From Streptomyces sp. NBC_00078 (lineage in GTDB: Bacteria > Actinomycetota > Actinomycetes > Streptomycetales > Streptomycetaceae), in assembly GCF_026343335.1 (NCBI RefSeq), contig NZ_JAPELX010000001.1:3224001-3288000 (forward strand): DNA of 64,000 nt, given 5' to 3'. Under the pieces are notes generated by a model, which ran no database searches, was not told the DNA's origin, and saw only the letters and a program-made list of their open reading frames with translations. Position 1 is the stretch's first letter. Each line of letters begins with the position of its first letter. Of the stretch, positions 30,103-40,131 are shown in pieces. The position numbers were made by a program, and so were the translations under genes.

Positions 30103-32951
30103 GCGGAACCTCCGATCAGGGTGAGGAAGGCGTCTTCGAGACGGCGGTGCGGGCCGAGCGAGGCGACCGGGACTTCCAGGCGCACCAGCTCTACGAGCAG
30201 GTGGGCCGCGGAGACCGTGCGGGCGGCGGGAGCCGGATCCACCTCGGCCGGTGGCCGCAAGAGGAGTGCCGCCCCGTGCGGTTGTTCGTCCGCGGCGGTG
30301 TGGTCGTGGCTGGTCGCGCCCCGCGGCGGAGCCGCTGAGGTGTGCAGCCCCGCGCCCCTTCGGGGCGTTGCCGGACCGTCGCCGGCTTCCTCGGCCTCGG
30401 TCAGGTGAGGCCTCTCGTCGGGCGCCAGCCGCACCAGGAGGCCACCGTCCGTGCGCACCGCCGACTCCACTCCCGGCAGTGCCGCCACCTTGTCGACGAG
30501 TGGGTCCGGGATGTCGGTCGCCAGGCCCACGAGCAACGTGTCGCCCGAGCCGATGATGTCGGCCACCCGGCCCGCCTGGACGAGGCGGCCGCGGTCCATG
30601 ACGACCAGGTGGGTGCAGGACTGCTCGACCTCTGCCAGGAGGTGGCTGGAGACGATCACCGTGCGGCCGGCCGCCGCGTACCGGATCAGCACCTCGCGCA
30701 TCTCGCGGATCTGCGGCGGGTCGAGGCCGTTGGTCGGTTCGTCGAGGATGAGCAGGTCCGGGAGGCCGAGCATGGCCTGGGCGATGGCGAGGCGCTGGCG
30801 CATGCCCTGGGAGTAGGTGCGGACGGCCCGGGCGAGCGCGTCGCCGAGGCCCGCGATCTCCAGGGCCTCCTCCAGGTGCGCGTCCTCGGGCGGGCGGCCC
30901 GTCGCCTGCCAGTACAGCTCCAGGTTCTCGCGGCCCGAGAGGTGCGGGAGGAAACCCGCGCCCTCCACGAACGCGCCGACCCGGGACAGCACCGGGGCGC
31001 CGGGGCGGATGGCGTGCCCGAAGACGCGGATCTCGCCGTCGTCCGGCTTGATCAGGCCCATCAGCATGCGCAGGGTGGTGGTCTTGCCCGCGCCGTTCGG
31101 TCCGAGGAGGCCCAGGACCTGGCCCTTGGCCACGCGGAAGGACAGGTCCCGTACCGCGTAACGGTCCGTCGACCTCGCGTACCGCTTGCTCAAGTCCGTG
31201 ATCTGAAGGGGGACTTCGGCGAGCGCCGGGTCCGGTGGCACCGCGGCCGTGCGGCGGCGGCCGCTCAGCAGCAGGGCCAGGGCGATCACGGCTCCGGCCA
31301 GCGGGAGCCACCACACCCAGGACGGCAGCGGGGCGGCGGCGGTGGTCACGCCGGGTGCCGTCGGCACCTTCAGGTCGCCCTTGAGGGAGACGGTGTACGT
31401 CGCCGGGGTGGCCGGGGAGGCGTAGCCCAGGTCGGTGGAGGCGAGGACCAGGCGCAGGCGGTGACCCTGCTCGACCTCGTGGTCGACGGCCGGCAGCGTG
31501 ATCGTCACGTCCCTGCCCGCCTTCGCGCCCTCGACGCGGACGGGGGCCACCAGCTGCGAGGGCAGCACGGGCGTCCCGCCGCCGGGAGAGACGTCGTACA
31601 CCTTCCCGAACAGCACGGCGTCGTCGCTGGTGGACTTGACGTGGACGGTGACCGTCGGTGAACCGGTGATCCGCACATGGCCGGACATCGGCGCCGACTC
31701 GAACTGCGCGTACTGGCCGGGGAAGTCCAGCGACACCCCGACGCCGAGCGAGGACAGCTGGGCGAGCCCGCCGGAGCCGCCGAGGCCGGGCAGGGCGGAG
31801 ACGGCGGGCGGGGTGGCGCCGGCCGGGTTGTCGAAGTCCTGCCGCGTGCCCCTCAGCGGCACGAAGCGCTGCCCGCTCTCCAGGCCCGGGTAGGTGTCGT
31901 CGCTCGCTCCCCGCAGCAGGGCCGAACCGGTCGTGGAATCGACTCCTCCGGCGCGGCTGACACGGAAGGCCGGGCCCGTGTCCGTGGCCTTCTCGTCCTT
32001 GAGGTAGCGGTCGAACCAGGTACGCACCCGTGTCTGGACACGGCTCGTCTCCATGTCGCCGCCGTCGTGACCCCCGGCGATCCAGTCGACGTCCACGGGG
32101 GCTCCGTTCGCCCGGATGGCCTTCGCCGCCGCGTCCGCCTGGCCGAGCGGGAAGAGGGAGTCCGTCTGGCCCTGCAGCAGGAGCGTGGGCACCTTGATGC
32201 GGTCGGCGACGGCGGACGGGGAGCGGGCGGTCAGCAGCTCACGCGCCTGTGCGTCCGGCCTGCCCGACTCCGCGACCCGCTGGTACATCCGGCACAGCTC
32301 GGGCTGGAACGCGTCGCATCCGCCGCCGGAGTTGACGAAGATGCCGGCCCACAGCTTCTTGAAGACGCCGTTCGGGAACAGGGCGTCCGCCAGGTTCCAG
32401 TACGTGATCGCCGGGGCGATGGCGTCCACGCGGTGGTCGTATCCCGCCGCGAGCAGCGAGATCGCGCCGCCGTACGAGGCGCCGGCGACGCCCACGCGCG
32501 GGTCGCCGGGCTTGTCGAGCTGGACCTGGGGCTGCTTGGCCAGCCAGTCGATCAGCCGGGAGACGTCGGCGACCTCGCCCTTCGGGTCGTTCAGTCCGAT
32601 CTTGCCGGTGGACCTGCCGAATCCGCGCGCCGACCAGGTCAGGACCGCGTAGCCGTCTCCTGCAAGGTCCTGCGCCTGCTGCCGTACGTCGTCCTTGTTC
32701 CCGCCGAAGCCGTGGGCCAGGAGGACAGCGGGGCGGCGTGCGCCGCTGGGGCCGGAGGTGAAGAACGAGGTGTCGATACGGACGCCGTCCACGGCCATGA
32801 CCCTGTCGGTCCGGTGCACCGCGGGTGCGTCGTCGGAGGCGACGGCCGTCCATGTCCCGGCACCGGCGAGCACGACGACGGCGGCCCCGGCGGCCAGCAG
32901 GCGCCGGGGCCGCCGAAGCGGCCCTCGCAGGCGGGGCATTCGAAGATCCAT
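30099..32951 (-). CDS. Fusion: secreted X-Pro-peptidase-like hydrolase + ABC ATPase
   Basis: A 950-aa two-part protein. Residues ~15-33 form a signal anchor. Residues ~45-330 are an alpha/beta hydrolase of the CocE/NonD (S15) type, with VLTWSARGFGRSTG and nucleophile motif GVAGASYGGA. Residues ~335-535 resemble the PepX C-terminal jelly roll. A second helix follows (~543-565, WVWWLPLAGAVIALALLLSG), then an ABC ATPase (~580-880) with LLGPNGAGKTTTLRML, YSQGMRQRLAIAQAM and LLILDEPTNGLD. The two helices would put the hydrolase outside and the ATPase inside. Near the C-terminus ~75 residues (~840-915) are extra compared with normal ATPases and are partly encoded by an intergenic-type repeat. Confidence 0.88.
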   Translation of the reverse strand: MDLRMPRLRGPLRRPRRLLAAGAAVVVLAGAGTWTAVASDDAPAVHRTDRVMAVDGVRIDTSFFTSGPSGARRPAVLLAHGFGGNKDDVRQQAQDLAGDGYAVLTWSARGFGRSTGKIGLNDPKGEVADVSRLIDWLAKQPQVQLDKPGDPRVGVAGASYGGAISLLAAGYDHRVDAIAPAITYWNLADALFPNGVFKKLWAGIFVNSGGGCDAFQPELCRMYQRVAESGRPDAQARELLTARSPSAVADRIKVPTLLLQGQTDSLFPLGQADAAAKAIRANGAPVDVDWIAGGHDGGDMETSRVQTRVRTWFDRYLKDEKATDTGPAFRVSRAGGVDSTTGSALLRGASDDTYPGLESGQRFVPLRGTRQDFDNPAGATPPAVSALPGLGGSGGLAQLSSLGVGVSLDFPGQYAQFESAPMSGHVRITGSPTVTVHVKSTSDDAVLFGKVYDVSPGGGTPVLPSQLVAPVRVEGAKAGRDVTITLPAVDHEVEQGHRLRLVLASTDLGYASPATPATYTVSLKGDLKVPTAPGVTTAAAPLPSWVWWLPLAGAVIALALLLSGRRRTAAVPPDPALAEVPLQITDLSKRYARSTDRYAVRDLSFRVAKGQVLGLLGPNGAGKTTTLRMLMGLIKPDDGEIRVFGHAIRPGAPVLSRVGAFVEGAGFLPHLSGRENLELYWQATGRPPEDAHLEEALEIAGLGDALARAVRTYSQGMRQRLAIAQAMLGLPDLLILDEPTNGLDPPQIREMREVLIRYAAAGRTVIVSSHLLAEVEQSCTHLVVMDRGRLVQAGRVADIIGSGDTLLVGLATDIPDPLVDKVAALPGVESAVRTDGGLLVRLAPDERPHLTEAEEAGDGPATPRRGAGLHTSAAPPRGATSHDHTAADEQPHGAALLLRPPAEVDPAPAARTVSAAHLLVELVRLEVPVASLGPHRRLEDAFLTLIGGSA
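30277..30366. repeat. Streptomyces intergenic-type repeat lying inside a coding sequence
   Basis: From 30306, GTGGCTGGTCGCGCC, then GCGGCGGAGCCGC, then CAGCCCCGCGCCCC are the blocks of a repeat common between genes in streptomycetes; a second copy lies at 33105-33177. Here it is inside the ATPase part of the fusion gene and is translated in frame, giving PRRGAGLHTSAAPPRGATSH. Confidence 0.75.
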
Positions 32952-33104
32952 GCCTCAACGGTACGGGGGTCTCTGACAGTTGGAGCAGCCTCGGGGGTGA
33001 GGGGGCCGCCCTCCCGCGGGAGTACCGGGCGATCAGCATGTACCGCGGTTGCTGTACGGCTACGGGCGCGGTCCGTCCTGTGATTCGCCGGGTGCGGGTT
33101 CGTT

Positions 33105-33177
33105 GTGGCTTGTCGCGCCCACGCGGCGGAGCCGCAATCGATACAGCCCCGCGACCCCGGGACACCCCCGCGGGGCG
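33105..33177. repeat. Streptomyces intergenic repeat, second copy
   Basis: It shares the blocks GTGGCTTGTCGCGCC, GCGGCGGAGCCGC and ACAGCCCCGCG with the copy at 30306. It ends in CCCCGCGGGG-like pairing sequence directly before the stop of the amino-acid permease. No gene is seen in 32952-33178. Confidence 0.75.
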
Positions 33178-33178
33178 A

Positions 33179-34579
33179 TCAGGGCTGGGCGTCCTCCGGG
33201 ATCGACACCAGCCACCGCGTGTCCCTGCGCGGGCGGAGGTAGAAGGCCCAGTACAAGGTGGCCACTGCCGTGATGCCGCCCGTCCACAGCAGGTAGCTCG
33301 TCTCCTGCAGGCTGAGGATGTACGCCAGTACGGCGATCAGCAGGACCGGCATCGCGGGCCACAGGGGCATGCGCCAGGCCGGGGTGTGCTGGTGGGTGCC
33401 ACGGCGGGAGAAGAGGGCGGCCACTGCGACCAGGAGGTACATGCCGGTCACCGAGACGCCCGTGACGCCGTACAGGGTGTCGAGGTTCACGAAGCAGAGC
33501 ACTGCGCCGGGGACGCCGACCGCGAGGGTGGCGACCCAGGGGGAACCGAAGCGGCCGAGCTTGGCGAAGACGTTGTTGACCGGCTCGGGCCAGGCCTTGT
33601 CGCGCGCCGAGGCGAACAGGACGCGGGAGTTCTGGATGACCATCACGATGCCGGCGTTGATGATCGCGAGGGCCACGCAGAGGCTGACGAACGTGCCGAC
33701 CGCCGAGTTGGACCAGGCGGTGACCATGGAGCTGATGTCGCCGCCGGAAAGCTCCGAGAGGTCGGAGGCGCCCAGGGTGATGGCGACGACCGGGACCAGG
33801 ATGATCACGGTGGAGATGGCGAGGGTGGCCAGGACGGTGCGGGCGACGTTGCGGCGCGGGTGCTCCAGCTCCTCGGAGAGGTAGACGGCGGTCGAGAAGC
33901 CCTGGGTGACGAAGAGGGCGATCGCCAGGCCGGAGACGACCAGCATCGCCGTCACCGTGTCCGTGTGGCCGTGGGCGCCGCCCACCTGCATGGACACCAG
34001 GCTGCCCGCGCCCCGCTCGCTGTGCGCGAAGCCCAGGACGGCGACCACGGCCGCGGCGATGACCTCCAGGACCAGGAAGATGCCGGTGATCCAGGCGTTG
34101 GCGCGCAGGTCGAGCAGGCCGGCCAGGGTGGCGAGCAGCATCACGCCGGCGCCGGCGATCGACGGGTCGAGATGCACGACCGGTGCCAGGTAGTCCGCCG
34201 TGCCCATCGCGATCACCGGCGGCACGATCATCACGACCAGGAGCGAGAGGACGAAGACGAGCCAGCCCGCGAGCCGTCCGGCCAGCGTCGAGACCATCGC
34301 GTACTCGCCGCCCGCGCTGGGGATGAGGGTGCCCAGCTCCGAGTAGCAGAACGCCACGGCGATACAGAGCAGCGAGCCGATGGCGATCGTCAGGGCGGTG
34401 GCGGTGCCGAGCGAGCCGAACAGGTCAGGGACGACCACGAACAGCGTGGAGGCGGGGGTCACGCAGGAGAGCGTGAGGAGGGTTCCGCCGACGACCCCGA
34501 TGGAGCGCTTGAGGTGCGTGGGGCCGGTGTCCGTCGCCTCGGGGGCGGCGGTGTCGAGAGGGCGGAGCGTGTCGGTCAT
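33179..34579 (-). CDS. APC-family amino acid permease
   Basis: A 466-aa secondary transporter with 12 predicted helices. The first helix region GVVGGTLLTLSCVTPASTLF and the block CYSELGTLIPSAGGEYAMVS are APC-superfamily features, as is the helix-6 region VTQGFSTAVYLSEELEHPRR. These proteins import amino acids or related amines with protons or by exchange; the substrate is not predictable. It is a single gene downstream of the iol operon terminator, so it is probably transcribed separately. A small inverted repeat (34675-34689) lies in its promoter region. Confidence 0.88.
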   Translation of the reverse strand: MTDTLRPLDTAAPEATDTGPTHLKRSIGVVGGTLLTLSCVTPASTLFVVVPDLFGSLGTATALTIAIGSLLCIAVAFCYSELGTLIPSAGGEYAMVSTLAGRLAGWLVFVLSLLVVMIVPPVIAMGTADYLAPVVHLDPSIAGAGVMLLATLAGLLDLRANAWITGIFLVLEVIAAAVVAVLGFAHSERGAGSLVSMQVGGAHGHTDTVTAMLVVSGLAIALFVTQGFSTAVYLSEELEHPRRNVARTVLATLAISTVIILVPVVAITLGASDLSELSGGDISSMVTAWSNSAVGTFVSLCVALAIINAGIVMVIQNSRVLFASARDKAWPEPVNNVFAKLGRFGSPWVATLAVGVPGAVLCFVNLDTLYGVTGVSVTGMYLLVAVAALFSRRGTHQHTPAWRMPLWPAMPVLLIAVLAYILSLQETSYLLWTGGITAVATLYWAFYLRPRRDTRWLVSIPEDAQP

Positions 34580-34846
34580 GCGGCGGTTCCGATCGACTCG
34601 TGCGGATGCCTCCGGCGGCTGGCGCGGTGCTGCATGGAACCCCGACGAAAACCATCACGTCAATGGGTAGTTGGCTACGAAATCCGTAGATCAAGAGCCC
34701 TTGGACACTTGAATACGGCGTTCTGGTCAGGTTCTTCCGTGCCTTTGAGTCGTACGGGAATCGCAGGGAGGGCGTCGAAAAAACGTGCGGACTTCCAGCA
34801 TGCGGACCTCTCGGGGAAGCTGAGCCGGAGCTGAGCCCGGACATGG
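34580..34846. promoter_or_regulatory. Upstream region of APC permease with inverted repeat
   Basis: No gene is supported here. CTACG-N5-CGTAG at 34675-34689 is a perfect inverted repeat about 96 bp before the permease start and could bind a regulator. No clear promoter hexamers were found. Confidence 0.35.
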
Positions 34847-34890
34847 CGGTGCCCCGCCCCCGGAGAGTTCCTCGGGAGGGCGGGGCACCG
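34847..34890 (-). terminator. Terminator of the iol operon
   Basis: A perfect 13-bp stem (CGGTGCCCCGCCC at 34847-34859 with 34878-34890) lies 35 bp after the mmsA stop, with an 18-base loop. Confidence 0.85.
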
Positions 34891-34925
34891 TACGGCCTCG
34901 TGGGTTGCGGCTCGGGGGCTGCGCC

Positions 34926-36428
<1,503 letters not shown>

Positions 36429-36442
36429 GCCCAGATACTCCT

Positions 36443-38332
36443 TCACAGATGGCGGCGTCGGGTGGAGACGTGCCGTTCGTACAGCTCTCGGGCCTTCACC
36501 GCCGACGGTCGGGTCGCGGTCTCGGCCACAGGTACATCCCACCAGGCCTGTGCAGGCGGCGGGCCCGACACAGTGTCGGCCGTTTCGGTCTCGACGTAGA
36601 CACATGTGGGCGTGTCGGCGGCGCGGGCCTCGGCGAGCGCCTCCCGGAGATCCGCCACGGTCTTCGCCCGCAGCACGCGCATGCCCAGGCTGGCGACGTT
36701 CGCGGCGAGATCCACGGGCAGCGGCGCCCCTGTGTAGGAACCGTCGGCAGGGGAACGGTGGCGGTACGCCGTGCCGAACCGCTCGCCGCCCACCGACTCG
36801 GACAGTCCGCCGATGGACGCGTACCCGTGGTTCTGCACGAGCAGCACCTTGATCGCGATGCCCTCCTGTACGGCGGTCACGATCTCCGTCGGCATCATCA
36901 GGTACGTGCCGTCGCCGACCAGCGCCCACACGGGCCGGTCAGGGGCGGCCAGCTTCACGCCGATGGAGGCCGGGATCTCGTAGCCCATGCAGGAGTAGCC
37001 GTACTCCAGGTGGTACTGGTCCCGCGACCGCGCCCGCCACAGTTTGTGCAGGTCGCCGGGGAGGGAGCCGGCCGCGTTGATGATCACGTCCGTCTCGTCG
37101 ACGATCGCGTCCAGCGCACCGAGCACCTGCGGCTGCGTCGGCCGTACGTCCGGCTCGTCGGCCTCGTAGCAGGCGTCGACGCGCTGCTCCCAGCGCTCCT
37201 TGTCCTCGGTGTACTCGGTGACGTAGGGGGACACGACCCGGTACGCGTGCGTGTCCAGGGCCGCCGTCAGTTCCTGCAGGCCGCTGCGGGCGTCCGCGAT
37301 CAGCGGCTGACCGGCGAGCTTGTGGCCGTCGAAGGGCGCGATGTTGAGGTTGAGGAAGCGCACGCCCTCGCCGGTGAAGAGGGTGCCGGAGGCGGTGGTG
37401 AAGTCGGTGTATCGGGTGCCGACGCCGATCACCAGGTCGGCGGTGCGGGCGAGTTCGTTCGCGGTCGCCGTGCCGGTGTGGCCGATCCCGCCGACGTCCT
37501 GCGGGTGGTCGTGACGCAGGGAGCCCTTGCCGGCCTGGGTGGAGGCGACCGGTATGCCGGTGGTCCCCGCGAACTCGGCGAGAGCCTCCTCGGCGCGGCT
37601 GTGGTGGACGCCACCGCCCGCGACGACGAGCGGCCTGCGCGCGGCCCTGATCACCCGTACGGCCTCGGCGAGTTCGGCCGGATCGGCACCCGGACGCCGT
37701 ACGGCCCAGGTGCGCTCGGCGAAGAACTCGTCCGGCCAGTCGTACGCCTCGGCCTGGACGTCCTGCGGGAGCGCGAGCGTCACGGCGCCGGTCTCGACGG
37801 GGTCGGTGAGCACGCGTACGGCGTTGAGGGCGGACGGGATCAGGGCTTCCGGGCGCGTGATCCGGTCGAAGCACTTCGACACCGGGCGCAGGCTGTCGTT
37901 GACCGACACATCGCCGGCGTACGGGACTTCGAGCTGCTGGAGGACCGGGTCGGCGGGGCGGGCGGCGAAGACGTCGCCGGGCAGGAGCAGGACGGGGAGG
38001 TGGTTGACGGTGGCGAGGGCGGCGCCCGTGACGAGGTTGGTGGCGCCGGGGCCGATGGAGGTCGTCACCGCGTGCGTGGACAGGCGGTTCGACTGGCGGG
38101 CGTAGCCGACCGCCGCGTGCACCATGGCCTGTTCGTTGCGGCCCTGGTGGTAGGGCATGTCGGCGGAGTACTCGACGAGCGCCTGACCGATTCCCGCCAC
38201 GTTGCCGTGGCCGAAGATGCCCCAGGTCGCGCCGATCAGCCGCTGCCGCACGCCGTCGCGCTCGGTGTACTGGGCCGACAGGAAGCGGACGAGTGCCTGC
38301 GCGACCGTGAGCCTCGTCGTTGAGGACGTCAT
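36443..38332 (-). CDS. iolD: 3D-(3,5/4)-trihydroxycyclohexane-1,2-dione hydrolase
   Basis: A 629-aa thiamine-diphosphate enzyme that opens the inositol-derived ring diketone to 5-deoxy-glucuronate. It has the three domains of the acetolactate-synthase fold: an N-terminal PYR domain (~5-185, GIFGHGNVAGIGQALVEY, YHQGRNEQAMVHAAVGYARQ with the ThDP Glu), a middle domain (~205-350) and a PP domain with LVGDGTYLMMPTEIVTAVQE and VQNHGYASIGGLSESVG. The length is normal. The ATG at 38332 overlaps the iolB stop (ATGA), so translation is coupled. Confidence 0.95.
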   Translation of the reverse strand: MTSSTTRLTVAQALVRFLSAQYTERDGVRQRLIGATWGIFGHGNVAGIGQALVEYSADMPYHQGRNEQAMVHAAVGYARQSNRLSTHAVTTSIGPGATNLVTGAALATVNHLPVLLLPGDVFAARPADPVLQQLEVPYAGDVSVNDSLRPVSKCFDRITRPEALIPSALNAVRVLTDPVETGAVTLALPQDVQAEAYDWPDEFFAERTWAVRRPGADPAELAEAVRVIRAARRPLVVAGGGVHHSRAEEALAEFAGTTGIPVASTQAGKGSLRHDHPQDVGGIGHTGTATANELARTADLVIGVGTRYTDFTTASGTLFTGEGVRFLNLNIAPFDGHKLAGQPLIADARSGLQELTAALDTHAYRVVSPYVTEYTEDKERWEQRVDACYEADEPDVRPTQPQVLGALDAIVDETDVIINAAGSLPGDLHKLWRARSRDQYHLEYGYSCMGYEIPASIGVKLAAPDRPVWALVGDGTYLMMPTEIVTAVQEGIAIKVLLVQNHGYASIGGLSESVGGERFGTAYRHRSPADGSYTGAPLPVDLAANVASLGMRVLRAKTVADLREALAEARAADTPTCVYVETETADTVSGPPPAQAWWDVPVAETATRPSAVKARELYERHVSTRRRHL

Positions 38333-39156
38333 CGGTAACCCTCCGTATGGTGCGGATGGAAGCAGATCCGCCACTCCCGCGTCTCGCCCGGCCCCGCCAT
38401 GACATTGAGGTAGTACATGTCGTGACCGGGCTGGGCGATGGACGGGCCGTGCCATCCGTCGGGGACGAGGACGGCGTCGCCGGAGCGGACCTCGGCGAGG
38501 ACGTCGGATCCGCCCTCACGGGAGGGAGATACGCGCTGATAGCCGAAACCGTTCGGGCCGTCGATCTCGAAGTAGTAGATCTCCTCCAGCTCCGCTTCCA
38601 CGCCGGGCCGGTGCTCGTCGTGCTTGTGCGGCGGGTACGAGGACCAGTTGCCGCCGGGGGTGATCACCTCGACGGCGATGAGCCGGTCGCAGTCGAAGGC
38701 TTGGGCCGAGGCGAAGTTGCGGACATGCCGCAACTGGGCGCCGCTGCCACGCACTTCGACGGGGACCTCCGGCGCGGGGCCGTAGCGGGCGGGGAGTCGT
38801 CGCTCGCACTTCGCTCCTGCCAGGGCGAAGCGGCCTCCCGCGCCGGAGGCGATCTGGACCCGGGCGTCCAGGGGTACGTACGCGAAGTCGGAGACCGACG
38901 CGAACACGCTTTCCCTGCCCAGGAGTTGGAACTCTTGGTCCGTCTTGTCGTCGGCTGTCCGCACGGTACATGCGCCCTGCAGCGGAAGCACGATCCACTC
39001 GCTGTCACCGGTGGTGAAGGTGTGTGTGCCACCCGGCTCCAGCTCCACGATCCGCAGACTGCTGTACTCCCAGCCGGCCCTTTTGGGGTCGACGTCCAGC
39101 ACATAGTTGCCGTTCGCGGTGGTGCCGCGCTCGACGTGCAGCTCGCCCACGGTCAT
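38329..39156 (-). CDS. iolB: 5-deoxy-glucuronate isomerase
   Basis: A 275-aa bicupin protein. The second cupin shows WSSYPPHKHDEHRPGVEAEL, with metal ligands His, His and Glu, then YYFEIDGPNGFGYQRV and AVLVPDGWHGPSIAQPGHDM. It converts 5-deoxy-D-glucuronate to 2-deoxy-5-keto-gluconate, the substrate of IolC. The length fits the family. It lies between the aldolase-like gene (7 bp upstream) and iolD (4-bp overlap). Confidence 0.95.
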   Translation of the reverse strand: MTVGELHVERGTTANGNYVLDVDPKRAGWEYSSLRIVELEPGGTHTFTTGDSEWIVLPLQGACTVRTADDKTDQEFQLLGRESVFASVSDFAYVPLDARVQIASGAGGRFALAGAKCERRLPARYGPAPEVPVEVRGSGAQLRHVRNFASAQAFDCDRLIAVEVITPGGNWSSYPPHKHDEHRPGVEAELEEIYYFEIDGPNGFGYQRVSPSREGGSDVLAEVRSGDAVLVPDGWHGPSIAQPGHDMYYLNVMAGPGETREWRICFHPHHTEGYR

Positions 39157-39163
39157 CAGGTCC

Positions 39164-40075
39164 TCACAACAGTCCGACGGCGGTGTCGACGGCGGCGGCC
39201 ACGTCGCCGTCCGCCGGGTACAGCAGCGAACGCCCGACCACCAGGCCTCGCACGGTGGGGAGTTGGAGGGCGCCGCGCCACTTCTCGTACGCGCCGTCCT
39301 GATCGTCGCCGACCTCGCCGCCCAGCAGCACGGCGGGCAGCGTCGACGTCGCCATGACCTCGGCCATGTCGTCGGGGTTCTCGGTGACCGGGAGCTTGAG
39401 CCAGGTGTAGGCGGAGGTGCCGCCGAGGCCCGAGGCGATCGCGATGGACTTGGTGACGGCCTCGGCGGACAGGTCGTTCCTCAGCCTGCCCTCGTCGGTA
39501 CGGCGGCTGATGAACGGCTCCACGAAGACCGGAAGCCGGCGCGCCGCCATGTCGTCCACGGCGCGGGCGGTCGACTCCAGCGTGGTGAGGGAGCCGGGGT
39601 CGTCGTAGTCGATGCGCAGGAGCAGCTTGCCGGCGTCGAAGCCCAGGCGCTGGATGTCCTCGGGGCGATGGCCGGTGAACCGGTCGTCGAGTTCGAACCG
39701 GGCGCCCTGAAGGCCTCCGCGGTTCATCGAGCCCATGACGACCTTGCCGTCGAGGGCGCCGAGGAGGAGCAGGTCGTCGAGGATGTCGGCGGTGGCGAGG
39801 ACGCCGTCGACGCCGGGGCGGGAGAGGGCAAGACAGAGGCGTTCGAGCAGGTCGGCACGGTTGGCCATGGCGAGTGGGCGGTCGCCGACGCCGAGCGCGC
39901 CGCGTGCCGGGTGGTCGGCGGCGACGATCATCAGCCGGCCGGAGTCCCCGAGGAGCGGTCTGCGGGTACGACGGGCGGCGGCCTCGGCGACGGCCTCGGG
40001 CTGCTGGGCGCGCAGGCGGACCAGTTCACCGACGTCGACCTGCCGTGGCGTGGCCGCTCTCGGGGTCACGGTCAT
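39164..40075 (-). CDS. DeoC/DhnA-type class I aldolase, candidate inositol-pathway aldolase
   Basis: A 303-aa TIM-barrel protein related to DeoC/FbaB/LacD aldolases. SGRLMIVAADHPARGALGVG is the N-terminal aldolase block, GKVVMGSMNRGGLQGARFEL and LDAGKLLLRIDYDD-like text (FDAGKLLLRIDYDDPGSL) follow, and TWLKLPVTENP holds a Lys that could form the Schiff base. The gene sits between iolC and iolB, and no IolJ-type class II aldolase is in the operon, so it probably splits 2-deoxy-5-keto-gluconate-6-phosphate into DHAP and malonate semialdehyde. The ATG at 40075 gives a normal N-terminus; a GTG at 40135 overlapping the iolC stop is an alternative that adds 20 atypical residues. Confidence 0.8.
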   Translation of the reverse strand: MTVTPRAATPRQVDVGELVRLRAQQPEAVAEAAARRTRRPLLGDSGRLMIVAADHPARGALGVGDRPLAMANRADLLERLCLALSRPGVDGVLATADILDDLLLLGALDGKVVMGSMNRGGLQGARFELDDRFTGHRPEDIQRLGFDAGKLLLRIDYDDPGSLTTLESTARAVDDMAARRLPVFVEPFISRRTDEGRLRNDLSAEAVTKSIAIASGLGGTSAYTWLKLPVTENPDDMAEVMATSTLPAVLLGGEVGDDQDGAYEKWRGALQLPTVRGLVVGRSLLYPADGDVAAAVDTAVGLL

Positions 40076-40131
40076 GCCCAGGCAGCCCGTGCCCCCCGTC
40101 TCGTCGTCGGCCCCGCGGACCCGGCCCGCCC

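Noticed and set aside
30099..32951. Two separate genes (hydrolase and ATPase) rather than a fusion
   Set aside because: The frame is open without a stop through the linker, and the membrane helix between the parts gives consistent topology; no good internal start with a ribosome site was seen at the ATPase.
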